Source: Melitaea cinxia (Eukaryota; Arthropoda; Insecta; Lepidoptera; Nymphalidae). From it: DNA of 64,000 nucleotides. Position numbers and translations under genes: made by a program. The stretch lies in the NCBI RefSeq assembly GCF_905220565.1, contig NC_059413.1:11884001-11948000 (forward strand). The letters run 5' to 3'. Shown one piece after another: positions 11,701 through 26,700 of this stretch. The stretch's first letter is position 1. Each line of letters begins with the position of its first letter. The notes beneath the pieces were generated by a model. It did not search any database. It had not been told where the DNA came from and saw only the letters and a program-made list of their open reading frames with translations.

Positions 11701-14700
11701 TGACAATTCTAACACTTATAGATTTTAGTAACGCTTTTAACGCGGTGGATCACGATTTGTTACTCGCTCTAATATCTCGAATTAACATCTCTGACGTTGC
11801 TCTTCAGTGGTTTTCTTCATATCTTTGGGGACGCAAGCAAGCGATATGCATTGGCTCTAAGCGTTCTGATTGGTGCGACGTTGCTGCGGGCGTTCCTCAG
11901 GGTGGAATTCTCTTCCCACTACTATTCTCACTATTCATTAATTCTATTACTTCTATACTTTCCTGTCAGTACCACCTTTACGCTGATGACTTGCAGCTTT
12001 ATGCACAAACTAGCATCGACCGTCTTGATGATACCATTGCTAAGCTTAATGATGATCTTTCGCGTATCTCGGTCTGGACCAAAAATTTTGGAATTAATGT
12101 CAATCCCTCTAAGTGTCAGGCTATGATTGTTGGGAGTTCTCGTCAACTATCAAAAATTCAACAACCTACATCACCTCTCTTTTTCAATAACGTGGTTATC
12201 CCGTTTTCCTCTAAGGTTAAGGATTTGGGTGTGACTTTGGATTGCTCTCTCAGTTGGGCGGATCAGGTTCGTGAGATATCTCGCAGGTTTTATGCATTCT
12301 TTCATTCTATCTTGCGCTTTAAAAATTTTCTTCCCGTGAAGGCCAAGATTGATTTAGTAAATTGTTTTCTTTTACCTATTATTGATTACGGCGATGCTTG
12401 CTACCCTGACTTAAGCGAGGAGCTCCTGATCAAGCTGCAAAGACTGCAAAATACTTGCATTCGCTTCATTTATGGGCTGCGCAAATACGACCATATTTCG
12501 TCCTACCGGTCACAACTGCAATGGCTGCCGATTAAAGAAAGGCGAAAATTGAGAATTCTCTGTACCCTCTATTCTGTAATTTCCAACCCTTTTGCTCCTT
12601 CTTATTTAAAATCTAAATTTAATTTTCTCTCTAACACTCATTCTAGGGATCTTCGTTCTTCTCTTAACCTTACTCTATGCATACCTTCTCATAAATCTGG
12701 TTTTGTGTCTAATTCTTTTACAGTTAATGCCATCAGACTGTGGAATGAGTTACCGGTCAACATCAGGAACTCTCCTTCTCAACTTTCTTTTAAAACCCAG
12801 GTTAAAAAGTGGTACCTAAAAAAACTCTGTCAATAGCCCCTCCTTATTTATCTTTTTACTCTCCTCATCTTACTTAGGCTTACATTAAATATAACTTCAT
12901 GTCATGACATTTCTTCGTGTGTTTACTTTTGTTTGAACATTTTTTTTTTCTCTTTTTTTATATATTTTGTTTGTAATATGTATATATGTATATATATAAG
13001 TATATTTATGTATTTATATGCGTATGTTTATTTTGCTTGTATTGTTTTATAGTCCTACCTCAACACTTACTTTTACTATTTTTTTTTTACGCCTTAAGGT
13101 TGACTGGTAGATAAGGCTGTACGGCCTTAAGTCCGCCTTTTGCGCAACGTGTTATCTTGATGTGTTGTTTTGTTGTTTTTTTTTTTTTTTGGAGTTGTGT
13201 AATAAAGTTTAAATAAATAAATAAATAAATAAATCTAAACTAATGCCTGATGATAATTCTACAAGTAAACCCATTACATGCTTTCGATTTGTATAAGCTA
13301 ATCCAGCTAAAATGCATAAAATAATTATGAAGCAGAACGCACATAAGGCATCTGGGATAGACGCAATTAAAATAATAGGCATTAAGAATATCAGCGACAA
13401 GATATCAATAGCTGTAGCCAATCTTATTAATACGCCAATATATTCAAATTGTGTGCGTCCAATATTTAAAATGGGTAAAAAAGACGACGTCAGTAACTAT
13501 CGGCCCATTACCCTATTGTCATCTATTGATAAAATTGTCAAAAAATTTGTTTGCGACCAGATTCACACCTACTGCAAAAACAATAATATAATCACAAACA
13601 TCAGTATGGATTCCAGCCAGGTAAGAGTACGGCGATGCTTCTGTCCAAATTCCCAGACTATATCAATCATAATCTTAACGATAAAAAACAGGTTCTTGCA
13701 CTTTTCATAGCCTTCCCCCGAGCCTTCGATACCGTTTACCATCAAGAACTCATTAAAAGTTTTAACAATACAGGAATACAGGGTTATCCTTTGGAATGGT
13801 GTAGAAATTATCCGAAGGAACGGTAGTTAAGTGTGAAGTTTTTTATGAGACATTCTTAAAAAAACATTTAATATCCCGCTGTCATTCCTGACTTCATAAC
13901 CAATAATTACCTACGACTTATCCATACATATCTTGGTCTTGTAATAAATCGCAACTTAAACTGGCAACCACATATTAATCGTATATGTGAAAAATTAAGA
14001 GCAGTTTTGGCCAACATCGTAATAATAAAAAACCGTATTTCTTTCCAAACACGCTTGCTGATATGATGCTGAGATGATATAATGCCTTTATAACCTCTGT
14101 TTTATCCTACGGACTCATTAGTTATGGACGCACTTATAGCACTTACCTAAATAGTATTCATCGATTGCAAATAATAATAATTAAAAACATTGTTCCGCCC
14201 TAAATTAAATTGGACTGCACTAATAATGACAACCTGTTATTCAAAATCTGTAAAACACTTCCCGTTCACGACCTTGTCAATTACAATTTACTTAAAGAAC
14301 AATTCTTCAACTTAGATATACAAAAGTTAAAGGAACACAAAATTGCCACACGTAAGTCACAAACAAAAAATTAAATGTACCTAAAATGAAAAATATATAC
14401 GGCAAACGTACCAGCGCCTATCTGATTCCTGTTTTAGACAACGATCTCGGTCTAGAATTAAAAAATAATTTACCGCTAACAAATATAAAATACAAACTTA
14501 AGATGCACTTCTTGAAAAAAAAACTATAACAGCCTGTATAAATGTTGTTTTGTAAACTTAACATGTATGTATATGTACATTTTTTTTTATATTTGCTGAG
14601 CTACCTTACCTCTCAGATTTCTTTTAATTACTACCTTCATAATTATGTTTTTTTTTTTTTTTGAAGAACTGTATAAGAATCACCAAAGTTCCTGGGGGGA

Positions 14701-17700
14701 TTGGGGATTGGGTCGGTAACGCGCTTGCGATGCTTCTGGTGTTGCAGGCGTCTATAAGCTACGGTAATCGCTTACCATCATGTGAGCCGTACGCTTGTTT
14801 GCCGACCTAGTGACATAAAAAAAAAGAATGATTGTTGAACGACATATTCCTATGTAGTTATGCATGCATCTCGGCCCTCCGTCTTAGATTAGTACGAAAC
14901 TGTTCCGCTAACTTAGCATTGCCACCGGGCAGTCCATAGTATTAAGAAGACTGAACATAGAAATTAATTAATTCCTGGACTTGTTTTTAAGAAACATGAA
15001 TGTAATAATATACTGTGTGAGAATCAGAAATATAAAAGCCTCCAAATCGGCAACATGTTTCTCATCTTTCATTTTATTTTTAATTTTATGTATAAATCGT
15101 TTATATATTAAAAAAAACCCTTACATCCAAGGGCAATGTTTGACTATGTAAACCTAATTGTTTTTTTGTATGGTAATTTAAATTTAAAAAAAAATTTAAT
15201 ACGTTGACTACAATAAGTTGGCGTGTTAAAATATTAAAACCGTAACTTAGTAAATACAATAATTATACTACATTCAAAAGTGCTCTGGAAAATAAATCAG
15301 CTTAAGATCTTTCAGGATATTTATATTCCTAAAGGGAAAATAGACGTCCTATAAAAAACTTTTTAGAAAAATATCATAGTTTTTTTTTGTATACCTTCGC
15401 GATAGCGCAAATACCAGAACCCGGTTCACTGTGACCCAAATTAGATTTGACAGAGCCAATAAGTAAAGGTTCGGAACGCCCAGTGCACATAACGTCCTCT
15501 ATGGCTTGAAGTTCTTCTCGGTCTCCTACTGCGGTACCTGGGCGAAAAAAGATTATCTCATTTCATTCATATCCGATTATTCCATTTTTTATTAGATAGA
15601 ACCGTCATTAGTAATAAAATATTTATTAGTAATTTAACGAAGTTTAGTAGTGGATAGTCGTCGTACAGGTGCGCCAAGACTATACGTAAACACCAAGACA
15701 CTGGTAAGACAAAACAAAGAAGATGCGACGACACGACGAACGGATAGGGAGGAAGACAATAAAAGAGGGACTTTGCATAGAATAATATTTATTCTAGCGA
15801 GGTGTATACAGAGTCACATTAAACCTGATACTTTCTAAAAGCAGCTGGTCAATAGGCACAGCAAGGACCCTCAATGAAGATATGCATTAGCTAAGCACTA
15901 GAAACTAGTGTTCAACCAAAACTATCTATTCTCTGACAATTGGTAGTCGGGAAGGTATATTCATTCTCCCGTATAACTTTAATTGGCATGATTAAACTGA
16001 GGACAGCAACATTTAGTGACGAATGCCTTACTAAAAATTTCATATTTTAACTTAATACGTTTTGTTACAGTAATGAATTTAAAAAAATGTAAAATTAATA
16101 AATTAATATTCAGTTTATAATACAATATTGTTTGCAAATAATTAATTCACACACCTGTTCCGTGTGCCTCTATATACTCGATTGAGGACGGTAGAATACC
16201 ACACTCCTCATATATATCACCAAGAAGAACCTTCTGCATATCACCAGAAGGATAGTGAATGCCTTGGTCTTTGTACCCATCACAGTTAGTCTTCGCGTGT
16301 ATTACTTGGGCATATACTCTGAAAAATAGGTATCGATTGATATGTTTTTATGAATTGATATGGGTCTTCAAGGCCTCCACGATGGATGAGTTTCTACAAA
16401 AAGTTTAAAAAAATGTGGCTGTTGCGCTGGCGGTTGCGAGTTCGATCCCCGCACAATGCATTTGTATTGCTCATGTCATTATTTGGTGTGGTCTGGGCGT
16501 TTGTGCTTATGTATTGAGTGTGGTTCCAGACCCCGACGCAGGACCTAATCCTAGTGAGGGCTGTGAGTGTGAGACGTTTATTTAAGACGTTTAATAATTT
16601 AATTATTTTTGCCTACATCTACACAACTTTGTTGAAGAATTGGTTACCATATCCAGAGAAAATTTTTATTAGAATACTTGACTAAAAAACGTCAATTGCC
16701 CCGTGTTATTTACTCTATAAATTCTGACTCCAAAGATATATTCGTTTATTTATTAATTTGATACATTGGCTTCCACATAGTATGTTAGTATGTTTTTTTT
16801 AATTTCGAAACTTTGAATTCGAATTTCGAAATGTAAATCATGTCCGCGTGGAATTCTGCCAAAAATGCAGGCAGTGTTTCCCCGTTGAATCCGCTATTCC
16901 GATTCTCTTGGCAAAAAAAATGTGAGTATGTTTTAAATAAATTTTACGCAATCGAAATATTATCCAGCTATACAAATATACATGTATGACACATACAAAT
17001 ATGACGCCGCGTTGGTGCAACGGTTACAGCCATGGATTGTACTTGTTGCGTTGGCGGTTGTGGGTTCTATCCTCGCACATGACAAACATTTGTATTGGCC
17101 ATACAAGTGTTTGCCGTGGTCTGGGTGTTTGTGCAGTCCTTGTGGGTCTCCCCACCGTGCCTCGGAAAGCACGTTAAGCTGTCGGTCCCGGTTGTTATCA
17201 TGTACACCTGATAGCGATCGTTACTCATAGTAGGGAATATATCTGCTAACCCGCATTGGAGCAGCGTGGTGGATTAAGCTCTGATCCTTCTCCTACATGG
17301 GGAAAGAGGCCTATGCCCAGTAGTGAGATATTACAGGCTGAAGCGTTATACAAATATACATAACAATAACAAACTTACTTTCTTGAATCCTTTGCTTTCT
17401 GTAAAAAGCAAACGCCAACAGTTTCAGAACGGGCATAACCATTTCCACTATTATCGAAACTCTTGCTTCTTCCGTCAGGTGATAGTATACCCATCCTGAA
17501 AAAGTCTCGCAGATTAATAATATATCGCTTCTTTACGTCACCTAGAAAAAATAATTTTTCTTACCTAGAAAAGTGTAAAGATATATAAGGATGAAGACAC
17601 AAGTTTGCTCCTCCAACAATAGCCGCGTCACATTTTCCACTACGTATGGATTTGAAGGCAAGCTCGAAAGCGTAAAGAGAACTGGAACAAGCTGTGTCCA

Positions 17701-20700
17701 AGCTAAAAGATGGTCCTTGCACCCCAAGCCAGATAGAGATGCAGTTAGCTATCATGGTTTTGGAGCAGCTGAAATTGTTTTAATACAGAATTCATAATTT
17801 TGAAAATCATCAAATTGTTTGTTTAAATTTGCATTAGTGTGCTGTTTTATGTATCATTCGATATATCAACCTTGATAAAAACCTTGACTGGCAACATATT
17901 TAACTAGAAAGTTAAAAAAAGACTGCATGTAATTCAGCCTTTTTTCGTTTTCTAATGTTTACACGAATTTCATACATTATAATGCAAGAGCTTTTACGGA
18001 TTTTTCCGCGGTTTATTAAGTTTTTTAGATGCCCGAATTTTCGGATAATTTACACCAACCGTGATCACTGGAGGACTGAAGCCGCCAAAAACTATAAGTA
18101 AATAATAACTATCTGTCAAGTGTCATATACAAGATACAGGAGTATACAAGCTTGATGAGAGTCGTAACTGTGGTCTCTCTTATATAAATAAATAAATAAA
18201 TTAGCCCTTTTATTTCTCATTTCATTTAGCATACATTATCGTTGACAAAGTATTTAATTATTATCATATAATTTATTTCATTATATTTAATTTAAGCAAA
18301 TTCACTAAAATAATCTCTATAAATTAAATTAAAATCACATTCGCAATAAAATGTTTAAACATTTTTAAAATTAATTTTAATAATTGTGTTTGCTCGCAAA
18401 CGAAAAAAAAACCGACTTCAATTACATCGACGAGTAATACAACGAAGATCGACGAAAAAATAGTCAAGTAACTACGCGTTATCAAAGATTACTCCAAAAG
18501 TAGTTATCAGATCTCAATAAAATGTATATGTGACCACATGACAAACATCAGCTTTCGATTAAATCAAAAATTATTAAAATCGGTACACCCGGTAAAAAGT
18601 TATTGCGGTTTTTCGAGAGTTTCCCTCGATTTATCTGGGATTCCATCATCACATCCTGGTTTCCTTATCATGGTACTAAACTAGGGATATCTTCTTTCCA
18701 ACAAAAAAAGAATTATCAAAATCGGTACACCCAGTAAAAAGTTATTGCGGATTTTCAAGAGTTTCTTTCGGTTTCTCTGGGCTACCATCATCAGATCCTG
18801 GTTACCTTATCATGGTATCAAACTAGGGATATCTACTTTCCAACAATAAAAGAATTTTTAAAATCGATACATCCAGTAGAAAGTTATGCGGTATAATACA
18901 ACGTAGGTCGACGAAAAAAGCGTCAAGTAAAAACGCATTATTAGATATAACTCGAAAAGTAGTTGTTAGGTCTAAAATAAATTTAAATGGGACCAATTGG
19001 CACACACCACCTTTCGATTACAAGAAAATTTGTTGAAATCGCTCCACCCAGTCAAAAGTTCTGATGTAACATACATAAAAAAAATACAGTCGAATTGAGA
19101 ATCTCCTCCTTTTTTGGAAGTCGGTTAAAAAGTTACATTCAAAATGGCATTTCATTTTCTTTTCATTTTCATTCATTTCCTCCATTTTTCTTTTATTTAT
19201 TGTTTTCTTCTTTTGTGTATTTATGTCGTATTTACTAGGAAGGTTGTAGTCAAGAGAAAAACTAATGTTGCTTTTCTCCTCCGCGGTGACAAGCTGTGTT
19301 GGGTGTTGAAGTAGTGGAGGAGGCCCCGTTGGTTGCTAAATGCTTGATGTAAAAGTTTGATTGTTAATTTTCATAGAGTTTTAGTTTTTTCGAAACTTGT
19401 TTTTGGTTGCGTAAATGCTGTAATTTGCGTTTTATTCTTTTTCGAAAGTTGTTTCATGTTATTTTTGCCATTATGGTTTGGAGAGATAGAATGTTGGTGC
19501 CTATTTTTCGATGGTCGTTTATAATCATTTCGTTTGTATTGGTGTAATACTGAGTTTATCATATTTAATTATAGCTTTTTAACCTTTGCTTTATATTTTA
19601 ATATTTCACTTTGTGATTGTTTCCTTTTCTCTAGAAGTTTGAGTGGATAGGTCTTCTTTAAAATATATGGCGCTATTTTCCATGTTTTTCTTATTTTGTA
19701 GTATACTAATTTTTTCCCTATAGTAGTAAACGTCACTATTATTGGCCTTGGTTTTTCGCTTTTCCTTCCAAGCCGCTTCACAGATTCTATTTCATTTCGT
19801 TTACAACGTATATTCATGTTTCTTATTAAATAATGCATTTGTCTTTTAATTGTTTTTGAAGGAAACGCTAAGTGACGCGTTATTTTGCTTAAAAGTGTCT
19901 ATTTGTCAGTCGTTAAACGTCAGTTCCTATCGTATGTTGATCTTGCAGTAGAAATCGTTTTTACGTACTCCTGTTCGAAAATAACGTGTGAAAGTCGCGG
20001 AACAGAGCATGAGTGCACTTCCTGCAGCACCGAAACTAAATTGGAGTCAGTTGCATATGACGTTAAGCGACAGTTCATATCGTTTGTTGATCTTGTAATC
20101 GAGATCGTGTATACGTACATTTGTTCGAAAATAACGTGTAAAAATTGCGAAACGGAACATGAGTGCACTTGCCGCAGCACTGGAGTAAAGGTGGAGTCAG
20201 ACGCGGAGCTCTAAGGTATTGTAATATCTCTAAATAAGCAAAACTTAACCTCAAAACATTAACCACGATATTTCCCTAACCACGGCTTTTACACGATAAT
20301 AGTCGTACGAAGGGGTAAAAAACCCAAATTTGTGTAAAATAATGAATTACAATAGCTATCGTTGGTGTGTAGTGTCTAGCTGTACAAATATCATCATCAT
20401 CACAGCCTATACAGTCCACTGCTGGACATAGGCCTCCACAAGTTCGTGACAAAAATGGCGTGAGCTCATGTGTTTTGCCCATAGTCACCACGCTGGGCAG
20501 GCGGGCTGGTGACCGCAGGGCTGGCTTTGTCGCACCGAAGACGCTGCTGCCCGTCTTCGGCCTATGTATTTCAAAGCCAGCAGTTGGATGGTTATCCCGC
20601 CACCGGTCGGCTTTTTAAGTTCCAAGGTGGTAGCGGAACTGTGTTATCCCTTAGTCGCCTCTTACGACGCCCACGGGAAGAGAGGGGTTGGCTATATTCT

Positions 20701-23700
20701 TTACTACCGTAGCCACACAGTACAAATACTAGCATAAAAAAAGCTATTAAATCTTAATTTGTGGTAACATAAGGAATAAAACAATATTATTCAAATTAGA
20801 TATACCTACATTAAAAAAAAAAAAGCAATATAATATAACAAGTAATACTTACAAAGATGTTTTAACATTCCGAAATTCGGCAGATCGGAAGCCTGATTAA
20901 TAATAAATAGGTAAAAATGAAATGCACTAACGAAAAACACAAGTATTACTCCTTAAAGTTAAAGTCGATAGATATGTACCTAGCTGTTTACAGCTCTGAC
21001 AGAACTTTGTTTTTGTTATTGTCCGTATGACGTCATACCATGGCGGGTCGTATTTTATACGTGATCACGTGATATACAGATTAAAATATACGATTTTTAA
21101 TATCAATATAATAAAACAATAATGTGCTTTTATGATTCCAAATCAGAATATTTAAGTGTATTTTTACATAAATTTTAAATTTTATCAAATTTTATAATTT
21201 ATTTTTCACTACAGAAAGTACCGTTTTCTCAGCATTTTCTGCATAGAGAGGACTAATTAAAATATTAATATAATATATAGGATAGTTTCGAGTGACGTTG
21301 TGTTTGTGGTTGCTGTAAAGTATTCGAAACGTCGGGAACTCTAAAAAATCTGAAAAACTTGTTTCATTATCGTCAGTTTTAGTATATGAATGCTCCGTGA
21401 CGTCTTAAAATATGTCGTCGTATTGGCGTACCAAGTCAACACAATTAAGCAATTTGACAGTTATTATATACAAATAGAACAGATTTTGGCCCACTAAAAA
21501 AAGTCTCAGAACCTAGAATCCTAATTCTACTTAAATGCATACAAAGTTATCATAATGAACCTGCCTTTCGCAAAAAGTAGAACAAAAGAAAAAAATTATA
21601 CACATGCCATTCCTATGTTTTCTTAAACAATTTATAGATACAATAACAGGCAAAAATTTGCTAGATTTAAAACGTAATGTTTTTGAACATATTTACCCTG
21701 TCATTCCATAATTGTTTACATGCATTTTGTCATAAAACCAAGTTTTCTCAGACTCTGAAACGGAGCAACCAACGAACACACCAGTCTTGGTATTACGTAG
21801 CTCCTCTGGATTGAAACCTGAGGATTAAATTGTGTTCTTTCTTATTCATGCAAATTCATCAAAATCAAAAAAAAAAAAACAAATTTATGTATCAAATGCA
21901 AAGAAAATCAAAAAGTGCTTCATAAACAAATGTTAATTTTAAATAGACAATACTTAAGATAGAACAGACCACCTGCAAACCGAAATGTATACGTACGTAG
22001 TACGCACACACTTACACACTTCAGCCTATCGCAGTCCACTGCTGGACATAGGCCTCCCCAAATTCGCGCCACACATCCCGGTCTTCCGCAATCCTCATCC
22101 AGCCTACACCGGCAATCTTACGCAGATCGTCGGTCCAACGGGCCGGAGGACGTCCCACACTGCGTTTGCCAAGACGCGGTCTCCACTCTAGGACCCGTCT
22201 ACTCCAACGACCATCGGTCCTGCACACAGATGACCAGCCCACTGCCACTTCAATTTGCTAATTCTGTGGGCTATGTCGGTTACTTTCGTTCTCTCGCGGA
22301 TAGTCTCATTTCTAATCCTGTCTTTGAGAGAGACCCCAAGCATAGCCCGTTCCATTGCACGTTGAGTGACTTTAAACTTGTGGACCAGTCCCTTCGTCAG
22401 TGTCTACGTCTCGGCTCCGTATGTTAACACAGGCAGGACACATTGCTCGAAAACTTTAGTCTTCAAGCATTGCGGAATCTTCGAAGTGAAGGCTCGACGG
22501 AGTCTGCCAAACGCCGCCCAGCCCAACCGAATCCTCCTATCGGCCTCCTTCTCGAAGTTGTTGCGGCCTAGTTGGATAGTATGGCCTAGGTAAATATAAT
22601 CCTGAACAACTTCGAGAAGGGTACCATCGACCGATACCGGTATCGGTATGACTTGGTTGTTAAACATAACTTTCGTCTTATCCAAGTTCATACAGAGACC
22701 GACACGTCGGGAGGAGGCCGGCCAGCATTTGGCCTAACTCATCCAGCGTCTCCGCAAAGATGACAATATCGTCGGCGAAACGAAGGTGAGAGATGAATTC
22801 ACCGTTGACGTTGATGCCTCGTTCCCCCCAATCCAAGGTCTTAAAAACATCCTCTAGCGCAGTGGTAAACAGTTTCGGTGATATTACATCCCCCTGTCTT
22901 ACCCCACGCCGGAGGGAAATAGGTCTTGTTCTTTGGTCATTGACATGAACGGTCATCGTCGCCGCGTCGTACATAGATTTCAGTACCTCTTACGTAGTAC
23001 GTAGTACGCAGTGTTGTAAAAATAAAAGAAAGGTTTTCTTTTTTTGTAATAAGATAATTGGAAATTAATTCTGACTATTTTACCTTTGATGTTATAACAT
23101 CAAGTCATTAGTATTTTGTCTTCATTACATACGAGTACTATAAAACAAAGTCGCTTCCCGCTATCTGTCCCTATATACATAGGGCTTTAGATCTTTGAAA
23201 GTACGCAACTGATTTTGATGCGGATTATTTTAATTAATAGATTGATTCAAGAGAAAGGTGTATATGTATAGTACACATAATATGGTAGATATTTACTGAT
23301 AATTTTAGAGGTGTCAACATTTTTTTCATTTCATTTTCATTTTTGTTCTTACATCTAGTATTACAGGCATAACCCAATTCATTAGACATAGTAAAGGAGA
23401 CAAAAAGCAAAAGGAAATAAATTTAAAACTACAATTAAAAAAAGAATTAACTGACTTAAACAATAATACTTAAAACAAAACAATTTAACATTAATAAATA
23501 TAAAAACATTAAATTCATTTCTCATAACATATTATATACAAAGTAACTTTTGCGAATTCACTCCACTAACAAGAAAAAAGGTCTAGTGTGTCAGCCACCA
23601 AGTTCAGCCTTCTGACTGAACGAGCAAGGGGGCGTTGCGCACTAGCTCGGTTCTGACGTGGGGTATTGCAAATAAGCTCGGTCGCCGCCTTCGTTGTAGA

Positions 23701-26700
23701 TACCTATCGGGTACGCTCAAACCTATCCACTGCAGTACCCCTGAATTATTGACAACACCACCGAATAATTTTAAAATATTAGTTGCCAGAGCCAGCTCTG
23801 TCCTAGTCTCCAACTTGTTGTATCCAACCATACCCAATACAAACAATGTTGGATTAATCAAGGGATACAAGGGATACACGCCTTTATGGCGTGTATCCCT
23901 ATGGTAAAGAAACCTGGTGAATTTATTTTGAATACGTTCCAGCATGAGACTGTATTTGACTTCGTGTGGAGATCATACTACCACATTACACTCAAGCTGA
24001 CTTCTTATTAGGGCATCATACAGTAAAGAGATTGCTTTGATGTTAGTGAATCCCTTAACTGTGCGAATAACAAACCCTAATCGTTTGAACGCTCTTTTGC
24101 ATATATTTACGATATGCTCGCGGAATATTAATTTGGCATCAAACTGAAAACCAAGATCGCGGACCGATTTTTCTCTTTTTAAAGTGCCATCCACCTTGTA
24201 GGCATCTACCTGTAACCCTGCATCAACGTGAGGGACCAAGTACCTCGGGGCATTTAAAAGGTTATGTTTGGCGCAGGGAACTGAGGTAGGGCACAGCAGG
24301 AATTTCCTGCTCAAAATATGGAGCAGCCTGACTGGGGTACTACTTCGACCTTACAGAAGACCACAGCTAAATAATACTGTTTTCAAGCAGTGTTGTGTTC
24401 CTGTCGGTGAGTAAGGTGACCAGAGCTCCTAGGGGGGTTTGGGGATTGGGTCGCGTGGTAATCGCTTACCATCAGGTGAGCCGTACACTTGTTTGCCGAA
24501 CTAGTGATATAAAAATATAAAAAAATGGTTGTGTTTCGCGCAGGTCAAAAGCCATGCTGAGCATCGCACAGATACGAAGCTACCTGTTCCTTTATACTTC
24601 GCTGAATGACTGTTTCGAACACCTTCGCCGGTGTAGACAGTATTGCCACAGGTCTAAAGGACTCAATAGTCGTTCCTTTACCTTTTTTAGGTATTGGAAC
24701 GACACGTGTAACCTTCCAACATTCTGGGAAATATGAATGTTGACACTGGGAAATATGAATGATGACACAAATTAAAAATATATAACAGTAGTTCCGCGAG
24801 CACTGGGCGACAATCTTTCATCACGAATGCCGAAATACCATCAGGGCCTGCAGATCGCTTGGGTTTAAGTCGTTCGAGAGCTGCGCTCACGTCACCGAGG
24901 TGCAGAGGAGCGATAACATGTCTTTTGTTGTTGATAGTAACAGTACTGCATGCGAAGCCGGGCGGTTCGCTAGTTCATTAACAATATGGAACTACAGACG
25001 ACGGAGATATACTCTGTAATATTTCGTTAATTTCTTGACTCTTATAATGTATTTAAAATTTAACGATGAATATATTTTAAGCAATTTGACAATAAAGAAT
25101 GGATGTTTGTTCAAATAAAGTATTATTGATTTTTATTCATAATTACGACTACATAGACTTTAATATTGTTCTCACCAGCGTCGATGATAGCTTCATACGT
25201 CCTCTCCAAAATGATCCTTGACGCGGGGTCCATAGTATGTGCCTCTTTGTAGTTAAGGCCAAAATAGGAAGCGTCAAATTTATCCAGATTGTTTATCTTG
25301 CCAGTACGCTGCGGGATGTCAGGGTGAGTCATTTTCCAGCGACGACTATCTCCTGATATCAGGTCGACCTGGGAGAAATAAAATACTAGTTTTAACCGAT
25401 CTCTCGAAAACAAACTGCCATGGATGTAAGTATCCAAATGATGAAATTATTTATCTCGTTATAATTTGATCACACACCCTTAACGTCAAGGTTGTTTGAT
25501 AACATTGGGTACGCTACCTAAGTTTGTAATGTAACTAATGTTAAAACGTGGCAATCTTTATTTATTTATTTACTATTATTATATATTTATTGATATATTT
25601 TAGCACATAATATTTAGAAAATCATCACCAAAAGAGTTTCCAAATATTGTTAACACATAATAAGGATGGCGTAGATGCGCCTTACGAAACCAAGCAAACT
25701 GAAATAATTGGTATGATTACAGAGAGTGTGAAAATCATTCAATATATCGATTACAATAATAATAATAAATAACAATTGTATCAATCAATAACAACTTTAG
25801 ATTATTTAAATTAAAAATTATTGTAAAATGATAGTAATAATAATAATTTTTTAATTTCAATTAACATTACCATTAGATCATATATTTTTAATATGACAAT
25901 TTTTTGATTAATGAAAGATCAAATATATCGCAGTCTAGCAACAACTTGTTGTACTTATAACAACTTCTGTTAAAAAATAAATTTCGTGCGAAATTAGTCC
26001 TGGTTGCAGGAACGCAGAATATCTCTTTACATCTAGAACTAATTCGTGGACAATCGAAAAACAATCTTAAGAGCAGATAAGGCGAATTAACATGACTTTT
26101 TATGATTTAACACAGTAACAATTGATCTCGTTGAATACGTCGGTCAGCGGCCGTCATCATTGTAATAAAATTGTTCCGGTTAAAAGTTGTGGTCGACTTC
26201 AGATGTTTTAGAACGTAATGCGCGTACATTTTGGTAATAAGTCGTAAGTCAGGTATCCATCAAAGAAGCAATTAACAGCAAGCGTTAATCTAAAATTAAT
26301 ATAAATAAAGATTATAAAGAAATAGAATCCCACGTTAGAGCAACCAAAATTAATGAAAATTACAACAAAATTTTTTTGTAATACTTTACCTAATAATTTC
26401 ATCTCAATTGTCATAATTTCAGATAAACAAACAAAAAATAGATTAGGGTAAATTAAAGAATAAGGAGTACATAAGTACAAATAAACAAAATTAAAATCAA
26501 TAACAGTAACACTCTCTCATACTAGAGTAAGCAATTTTATCAATAAAAATGGAAATTATAAAAAATTGCGAAAAAGATTTTACAGAAGGAGAATTAGTAT
26601 ACAATATGAAATTCACTAGTGTAAGAATTACAAGTAAGATTTAACAAAACAATAAATTTACAATAAAATTCAAAACACTTATGAACGAAACATTAAATAT

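Larger units (their letters stand above)
10745..13239 (+). mobile_element. Young 5'-truncated CR1-group LINE nested in the older LINE
   Basis: Inserted with a 7-bp target duplication ATCTAAA (10738-10744 and 13233-13239); reading across it restores the older LINE's frame. It holds an open ORF2 3' portion, a 3' UTR with the conserved hairpin (13112-13129), AATAAAG at 13201-13207 and an (AAAT)n tail. It belongs to the same family as the element at 480-5165. Confidence 0.85.
9990..14540 (+). mobile_element. Old degenerate 5'-truncated LINE, split by a younger LINE
   Basis: Left part (9990-10744): broken end of an AP endonuclease (ITIVCAVYRSP, CIDHIF and ADHRAIV in different frames) and the linker to the RT. 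The right part (13233-14540) resumes in the same frame with RT fingers and palm remnants (HKASGIDAIKI, NYRPITLLSSI, FPRAFDTV), followed by a decayed C-terminus ending near 14530. Stops and frameshifts are common, so it is a dead copy. The clade is uncertain (Jockey/CR1 type). Confidence 0.75.

Noticed and set aside
18570..18860. CRISPR-like spaced repeats
   Set aside because: Only two long diverged blocks, within a eukaryotic TIR repeat.
20868..20895. Minus-strand short frame with acceptor and donor, looked like a FAS-A exon
   Set aside because: The true exon (21817-21697) joins exons 2 and 4 in phase with conserved sequence; this one does not fit.
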